A stretch of 64,000 nt of DNA from Earliella scabrosa. Taxonomy: Eukaryota > Basidiomycota > Agaricomycetes > Polyporales > Polyporaceae. Below the pieces are notes generated by a model that did no database searches, had not been told where the DNA came from, and was given only the letters and a program-made list of their open reading frames with translations. A program made the translations under genes and the position numbers. The stretch covers positions 4,526,001-4,590,000 of the forward strand of contig JABYQQ010000001.1 of assembly GCA_022605405.1 (NCBI GenBank), given 5' to 3'. This document shows positions 58,480-64,000 of the stretch, piece by piece; the first letter of the stretch is position 1; every line of letters begins with the position of its first letter.

Positions 58480-58527
58480 TACCATAAAAGGCAGGCCAAG
58501 CCGGACTCCGCCGGACTCCGGTGCCTG
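58480..58527 (-). repeat. Right inverted repeat of the 57.5-kb element
   Basis: Ends CCGGACTCCGGTGCCTG, the reverse complement of the left end. Confidence 0.85.
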
Positions 58528-59732
58528 GCGGAGGATGCGCCGTAACGCTGATGTTCATGACAACCCCGGCGTCGGGTCGAAAGCCCGCGTCGGAATTGCG
58601 CAGGAACAGCAGCCCACCGCACGGCGCACGCTCCACCATCCCAACCGGCTGCAAAATCTGCGTCCCTGGCTTCCAAGTTGACGCGACATGCCAGTCAGAT
58701 CTTCGGAGGCGGGTGCGTGTTCGTATTTTCCAGGCCTCGCGCCCGGCGATCGCGACGTCGACAGGCGAGAAACGTTTAGGGGACCCCGTCAAAGGAGGTC
58801 AGCGAAGGTCCGAAAGGGAAGGGTCGGAGGCAAAACGCGTCCGACGACCGACGCCCCCGATTCCGAAAACCTCCGGCAGAGGAGGCAAAACACGGTCACG
58901 TGGACGTCCGACGCGTCCGGTGAGTCCGACTCCGAGTCCCGACGAAGGCCGATCGTCGATCGAACGTCATGAACTTGAAAGGTGGCTAGGCTGGCCTCCG
59001 GGTATGTAGGTACGACAGACTGTCCATGATGCATGAGAACCAAGCTGGGTACGCACTACTACGCGTTCCTAGAGAGGTTCAGACTACCTATAGACTATAC
59101 TATACATGCCTCGGAATCCAAGGAACGAGCCTGGAGCCAGCTGAGTGCGAAGCAGAAAACACGAGGGCGGGGACAGCAACCCACCACCAAGAAACACTGT
59201 CCGGCAATATCGATGGTAGTACAACTTCAACTCGGGAACGACAACAACAAGAAGGAACGACGACGGTAGGAGAGGTAGAGAGGAGAGGGGGGGGGGATAC
59301 TAGCTATGTACAGTCTATGGGGTGTATATTCTATGTTGTTCGTGAGGGTGTCGTGGGGATTGGCAGTTGAGCTTGACTTGAGCGGAGAGATAGGTCTAAG
59401 TATCGTATGTATTCGTATGTATGCTGATATCGATGATGATGATGTTGCATGGTATTAAGAGTCGAGATGAGAGATGAAGACGAGGACTTGCGGAGGAGAT
59501 GGTGGGTTAAAGAGGTGGGAGCGGGGATGTCGGCGGGACTGTCGGCGGGAGTGGTAATATGCAAGAAGGGAACCAAGCGAAGGCAGAGGCGGAGGCGGAA
59601 TAATGATACATGGAGGAGCTGGAGGTCTTGATGCAAGTGGGTGGCCAAGGAGAGACACGACGGCCGGGTATAGAGAGCGAGAGCAGCGACGAGGAACCAT
59701 GGCACGACCACACGAAGGAACGGAGAGCAAGC
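58528..59732. other. Region without an accepted gene
   Basis: About 1.2 kb. The minus-strand frame 58412-58792 reads MTGSPKRFSPVDVAIAGREA...LQPVGMVERAPCGGLLFLRNSDAGFRP and runs into the element's right repeat; it may be part of an interrupted gene but is not recognised. The part near 59733 should be the 3' untranslated region of the arrestin gene and contains G-rich and GAT microsatellite-like runs (59270-59300, about 59432-59447). Confidence 0.45.
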
Positions 59733-62700
59733 TCAAGGCGTCGCCACAACCGGCACCCTCCCCAACCCCGACCGCTGCAACAACCCCGCCGGACCCGTCA
59801 GCCCGCGCACATGCGCCCTCCCAACACCCGCGCCCGCCGCGGCGAACATGCTCGCCAAATCCCCCTCGCTGAAGCTCCGCTCCCCCACCCCCGACCCGGC
59901 GCCCTCCCCCCTCCGCGCCGCGCGCATCTCCGCCTGCACGCTCTCATACGTCGGCAGCTCCCTCAAGCTCGACAGCGGCGTAATGCCCCCACCAAGGAAG
60001 CCCCGACTCGCCATATCATAATCGGGCACCTGCGTGAACGCATGGTGCAGCATCTCCTGGCTCGTCATCGGCTCCGGGACCATCGCCGGCGTCGCCACGC
60101 CCGACCCGCCCCCGCCCCCGGGGCTCCCCGCCGCGCTCGCCCCCGCCCCCGCGTGCGCGGTGCGCCCCCCGCCGAGGCTGAACGTCGACGTGAGCGACGT
60201 GAACGGCCGCATCGCGATGTTGAACAGCCCGTGGATGTTCCTGCTCGCCGTGCTGTGGCTGTGCACGAACGTGTCGTCCGACCGAGGTCGAAGCGCGGCG
60301 CCGTTCTCCCCGTTCGTCGTCGTCGTCGCGGACGCGAGGGAGAGGTCCGCGGAGCTGCGCTCGGGCGACCCAGCGCGACTGTTCACCCGGCTGTTCGTCC
60401 GGCTGCCGCGCCGGCTCGGGAACCTGCTTCCATGCCTGCTCCCGTGCGCACTCGACTCAGGGGGCGTCCTGCTCGGAGGGGTCGTGCGCTGTAGTACTGA
60501 GGCAGGGGGCGCCTCGGGTGCTTCCCGTCCGAGGCTGAGCAGCAACTCCGTGTTCACCCATTCGAGCGGCGTCGCGCCCGGTTGAGGCTCGTGCGGGAGG
60601 TGCTCGCTCGGTGGCGGCCTGCTCATCCCAGGACCGACCTGCCACGTTTCGAGCGTAGCAGGACTCTGCACCCCGCTCGAGCCCGCCGACTGTCCACCTG
60701 GGGTCTGTACTGAGCGCTCGGGGATGGTGGGGCTGATTCCGTTGACGACCCACGCGTTCGCGACACGCATCGTGGCCGAGTCCGGGAGATACGCGTTCGC
60801 GACCCGGTCGCGGACGTGCGAGGGATAGGACGGAAGGGCATCTGCGTCCTCGCCTTCGCTGCCGAGCACGGCTTCACCACCCTCAACGTCGGCAGCGCCA
60901 AGGAGGAGCCGTCTCGTCGCGAGTGTCGCGGCGCGCGCTTCGTCCGCCAGACGGTGGTCGAGGACGTGGATGGGGAGAGAGCATCGCAACTCGGACGTGT
61001 GTCCGTCGAGGTTGGCGATGAGGATGGACCATCTCACCCGATGGCTGACCTGGACCGGCTGAAGAACTCATGTCATTATCGGTGACTTCACGCAGACGGA
61101 AGTACTTACCTCAAGCGAATGGCTAGGAGTGGCATGCATGGGTATCGTGACATTGAGGGTCGTGACAACGTCGGTACCGGGCTCCATGAGGAGCTCATCA
61201 CCTTCCTGTGGGGGAGGGAGCTCGATGGAACTCGCGTTAGCAGACGGCTGTGTCGAGGCCTCAGGACTTGCGTTGGTCATCGGCTGGGGCGCACCACCAC
61301 TAGACGAAGACGACCTCGTCGTCGTCGTCGTCAACGGCGCCAACTCGAACTGTGGATGAGGGGGCGAATGGGAAGTCGAGCTCGACGCGACAGGCGGGAA
61401 GTACGAGCCATGGCCGTTCGTATGATGCGCATGTCCGGGTGTATGCGCGGGTGTATGCGATGTCGACGGCACCGAATGGCGCGTCACATGTGATCCGTTC
61501 GAAAGCAGGGGGACGCGGAAGCGGTGGTGCTGTTCGTCAATGACGATAGCCTTGCCATCGACGATATCATGTTTCGTGCTCCCAATCACCCTGGTGCTTT
61601 CCTGAGACCCCGTCCGCGACCAGAGCTTGACCGTTTCGTTGATGGTCGTGGTGACGTTCAAAACGCGCGCGCCCTTGACGAGGGGCTGGAACTTGACGAC
61701 GGCTGTTAGTCGCTCGCCCGCCGCCCAGGCCTTGTGTGGGATCATGATGGAGTACATCAGCTTCTCGGGCCAGGTGTTCTCGATCTCGAGTGTCTGCTGG
61801 TACTCGAGAGCCTCCGTACCAAAACTGCGCATGATGGTAATGGGCGTGACCGCGGTGAGATCGCGGTGGGTGAGCCCAAAGCCGCCGCGCACTACCTGCG
61901 CGCGGAGTTTGTACTGGACAGACGCGCCACCGAGCGCGGACGTGTAAATGGAGGACGGGAGTGATCCGCCGATTTGCAGCTGGAACGGGAAGAGGTGGCG
62001 GCCGGCTTTGAGAGTGTGGGCATGGTGCCGGTCGCCCTCGAGGAAGGACCATTCATGGTTGCAGACGACGTAGGTCAGCTGAGAGGAACTAAGCGCGAGT
62101 CTGCGAAACAACGACGAGTCAGTACCAGATCGCGTGCGGAGTGTGTGCGGGGGCAGTCTGCATTTGTCTAACTCGCAGCGAAGACGCGGATCGCCGGTCA
62201 AGAAGGGTGGTCTCGTGCGCGAGCAGTCTGGCGCGTATTGTGGAAGAAGGTTATGCGCGCCACCGTGACTGCGGCCGCCTCCAGAGCAGTGGGCAAGAAG
62301 CGGTCGTGCGCAGACACGAAGGCGAATATGAGGGAAGTTAGGCGAGGTAGAATAAATGCTAGCGCGCGCTGTGCGAACCTTCGCTCCACCGCGCGAACAA
62401 AGAGCGGAGGTGACGGACAAGGAGGGGGTGGAACGGCGAGAGGTACTCACGGCTCTGCAGCAGAGGCGGGCAAGTGGGCCTTGCCTCTGAACTGGAGGGT
62501 GATCTCCTTTATTGAGGTGGGCTCGGAGAGCTGGAGGATGACGTTGCCGCTGAGGAGGGCAGGGTTGACGTCGACGCCGGTTCCTCGTAGGCAGAGGACG
62601 TCCGAGTTGACATGGATCTCGAGGAGGGGGTGCTTGGTGTGCTTCTCTTTGTGAGGCATGTCTTGACGGTCGCGGGCGGGGCGATGGTGGTTGTGGGGGA

Positions 62701-62830
62701 CGAGCTCTGGAGGTGGAGGGAGGACGGGATTTGGGTCGAAGGGCCGCAAGGCAGCATGGAGGGCGGCAGAGAGAGCGTCTTCGTCCTGGGGCGGAGGAGG
62801 CGTGCGCGGACGAGAGAGTACATAAGACAT
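59733..62830 (-). CDS. Alpha-arrestin (ART family) trafficking adaptor
   Basis: Arrestin-related adaptor expected to recruit a Rsp5/NEDD4 ubiquitin ligase to membrane transporters. Three exons: 62451-62830, 61110-62100 and 59733-61058; 898 residues. The start at MSYVLSRPRTPPPPQDED is chosen over longer upstream Mets because it begins a typical N-terminus. Arrestin-N core: LEIHVNSDVLCLRGTGVDVNPALLSGNVILQLSEPTSIKEITLQFRGKA, then LTYVVCNHEWSFLEGDRHHAHTLKAGRHLFPFQLQIGGSLPSSI. Arrestin-C: EKLMYSIMIPHKAWAAGERLTAVVKFQPLVKGARVLNVTTTINETVKLW. A His/Ser/Thr-rich insert interrupts it before the VQVSHRVRWSILIANLDGHTSELRCSLPI strand. PY-like motifs LPSY (532-535) and LPTY (825-828) lie in the disordered tail. 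The first intron (350 nt) is long. Confidence 0.92.
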
Positions 62831-63898
62831 GGCGGAGGGACCGAAGGAACAAAGCGAGATGAGCGCGAATGGAAGAGGGATGGCAGAGAGGGAGACGGGG
62901 GTGAATGGAGAAGCAGGGCTGGCAGGCAGGAAGCTCGCCTGGGAGCAGCCACCACTGGCAGCGAGGTGAGCGTTGCGGTCAAGCAAGGGGCGCGTCCAGA
63001 TCCTGCCCGCGATTTATGGTTTTCCGGAAAAAGCAGGCGGCGAGTGGGCCCAAACCCTGGCCGCAACCCGCCCTCGGACGTCCCGGTGCGAGCCCAGAGC
63101 TCCCGTATGCCCTCCGTCTCAAATTAATTGCGCGCCCGATAACCGTAATCGCCCTTCCTCCGACGTCATAGCCCCCGGTCCGCTCCTCCCGGCCCCCTCC
63201 GCCCCGGCGCTCGCCTCCATCAGCCGCGTCGGGCGACGATTCGTCGATCGAGCCGCAGCCAGACTCTCTCGCCTCCGTCGCCTCTGCAGGCCGTTGCGCA
63301 GAGACCGATACGTCCGCCTGCACTGGGCACCGCTGGCTTATCGTCCGCTGAGACGCTTCCCACCATCGGCCATCGATAGTCTCAGGCACTGGCTGCTCCG
63401 CTCTGACAGTGCCCGTCCTAGAATCTTCAGTCCGCGATGGCGCACACGCCGCCCCTTGCCACCGTCGCTCACAACCGCCGGGTGGCACATTTCCGGCCAG
63501 CACACCGCGGCCGATTCCAGTCTCTTCCATTTTGTGATGCTAGAAGCTCGCGCCACAAAGCTCTTGCAGGCCCCGATGTTTCCCCTTCCGTCTCGCCATC
63601 CGTCCTAGACTCCTAGTCCACCGGCTTCGACCTCTCTTTGTGCAGCAACACCGCGGACGGCTCGATGTTCCCATCCCGGGCCCATCTCGGCCCATCTGCG
63701 GTCCATCACTCTGCCAGAGCACTCGTACCTGGGCCCTGTGCCGTCCAGTGCGCTCTTCTCGCGCCTGAGCGAGATATAACTGTATCATACGCCTCTTCCG
63801 CTCCTGCCATCCATCATGCATCAGTCTGTCCGACAGGTTTTGCGTTTGCTGATTCCATCTGAGTCTCACCCGTTTGCGCAGGATAATCCCAGGCGCAC
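62831..63898. other. Promoter region of the arrestin gene and leader of a possible plus-strand gene
   Basis: About 1.1 kb without a recognised gene. Frames on both strands are Arg/Pro/Ser-rich and look like chance frames in GC-rich leader sequence. CGTTTGCGCAG ending at 63881 resembles a 3' splice site just upstream of an ATG. Confidence 0.45.
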
Positions 63899-64000
63899 AT
63901 GGCGCCGCCTGTGTGCTTCCGGAACACGGTCTCCCGCCGAAGCACCCTCGTCTTCGTGCGACGACGCGTGCCCATGAATAATTCGCGCGACATCCGCTGC
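63899..64000 (+). CDS. Possible 5' end of a gene cut by the window edge
   Basis: An ATG at 63899, 17 nt after a good 3' splice-site-like sequence, opens a frame to the window end (MAPPVCFRNTVSRRSTLVFVRRRVP...). The sequence is basic and could be a mitochondrial presequence. Product unknown; weakly supported. Confidence 0.2.
   Translation, partial: MAPPVCFRNTVSRRSTLVFVRRRVPMNNSRDIRC

Larger units (their letters stand above)
57532..58527. mobile_element. Inverted-repeat-bounded element, probably a non-autonomous DNA transposon
   Basis: Positions 57532-57579 and 58480-58527 form an inverted pair of 48 nt with a single mismatch; the outer 38 nt are identical. Each repeat holds two tandem copies of GGAGTCCGGC. 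The 996-bp element has no transposase frame. Its interior is filled with CCGCCG-type repeats in both orientations. No clear target-site duplication could be found at the borders, so the element class is not assigned. Confidence 0.75.

Overview
The window comes from the nuclear genome of a filamentous basidiomycete, most likely a wood-decaying Agaricomycete (a polypore-type white-rot fungus would fit). The grounds are dense short introns (mostly 50-65 nt, GT-AG), a copper-radical (glyoxal oxidase-type) oxidase, a HET-domain protein, several BTB/POZ paralogues, and long Ser/Pro-rich low-complexity tails on otherwise conserved proteins. No bacterial operon structure, rRNA or convincing tRNA was seen.

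Layout. 0.1-4.2 kb: a mitochondrial-type Ohr/OsmC hydroperoxidase and a complete ten-exon glyoxal oxidase-like gene, both on the minus strand. 4.2-9.4 kb: a gene-poor stretch with nothing recognisable. 9.4-11.8 kb: an Hsp20/alpha-crystallin protein with a very long disordered N-terminus. 11.8-14.5 kb: no recognisable gene. 14.5-15.2 kb: a TIR-bounded DNA element (MITE-like) that lands in, and now terminates, the AFG1 gene. 15.2-21.5 kb: AFG1 (mitochondrial AAA ATPase) and SEY1 (ER fusion GTPase) transcribed divergently. 21.7-30.8 kb: HET-domain gene, two uncharacterised genes, an MFS sugar transporter and another uncharacterised gene. 30.9-44 kb: a housekeeping block of RSE1 (SF3b spliceosome), UTP25 (SSU processome), TOP3 (topoisomerase III) and a SET-domain protein. 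45-54.6 kb: three BTB/POZ paralogues (two adjacent on minus, one on plus), with a HAD phosphatase and a membrane-anchored glutaredoxin-like protein between them. 54.6-59.7 kb: gene-poor, holding a second inverted-repeat element (57.5-58.5 kb) filled with CCGCC-type repeats. 59.7-62.8 kb: an alpha-arrestin (ART) adaptor with PY-like motifs. 63-64 kb: a possible start of a further plus-strand gene.

The genes do not form one pathway. Core cell-biology genes alternate with accessory genes (oxidase, HET, BTB family, transporter) and small DNA elements. The most notable observations are the transposable element that supplies the AFG1 stop codon, with the apparent pre-insertion frame still readable on its far side; a 6-nt microexon in the oxidase; a GC-AG intron in TOP3; a glutaredoxin whose CPYS motif reads SPLS; and a BTB family with a conserved extra-BTB Cys-x2-Cys motif and a shared terminal intron. 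All exon models were built by hand from frame, splice signals and family knowledge; those quoted with exon coordinates are in frame throughout.
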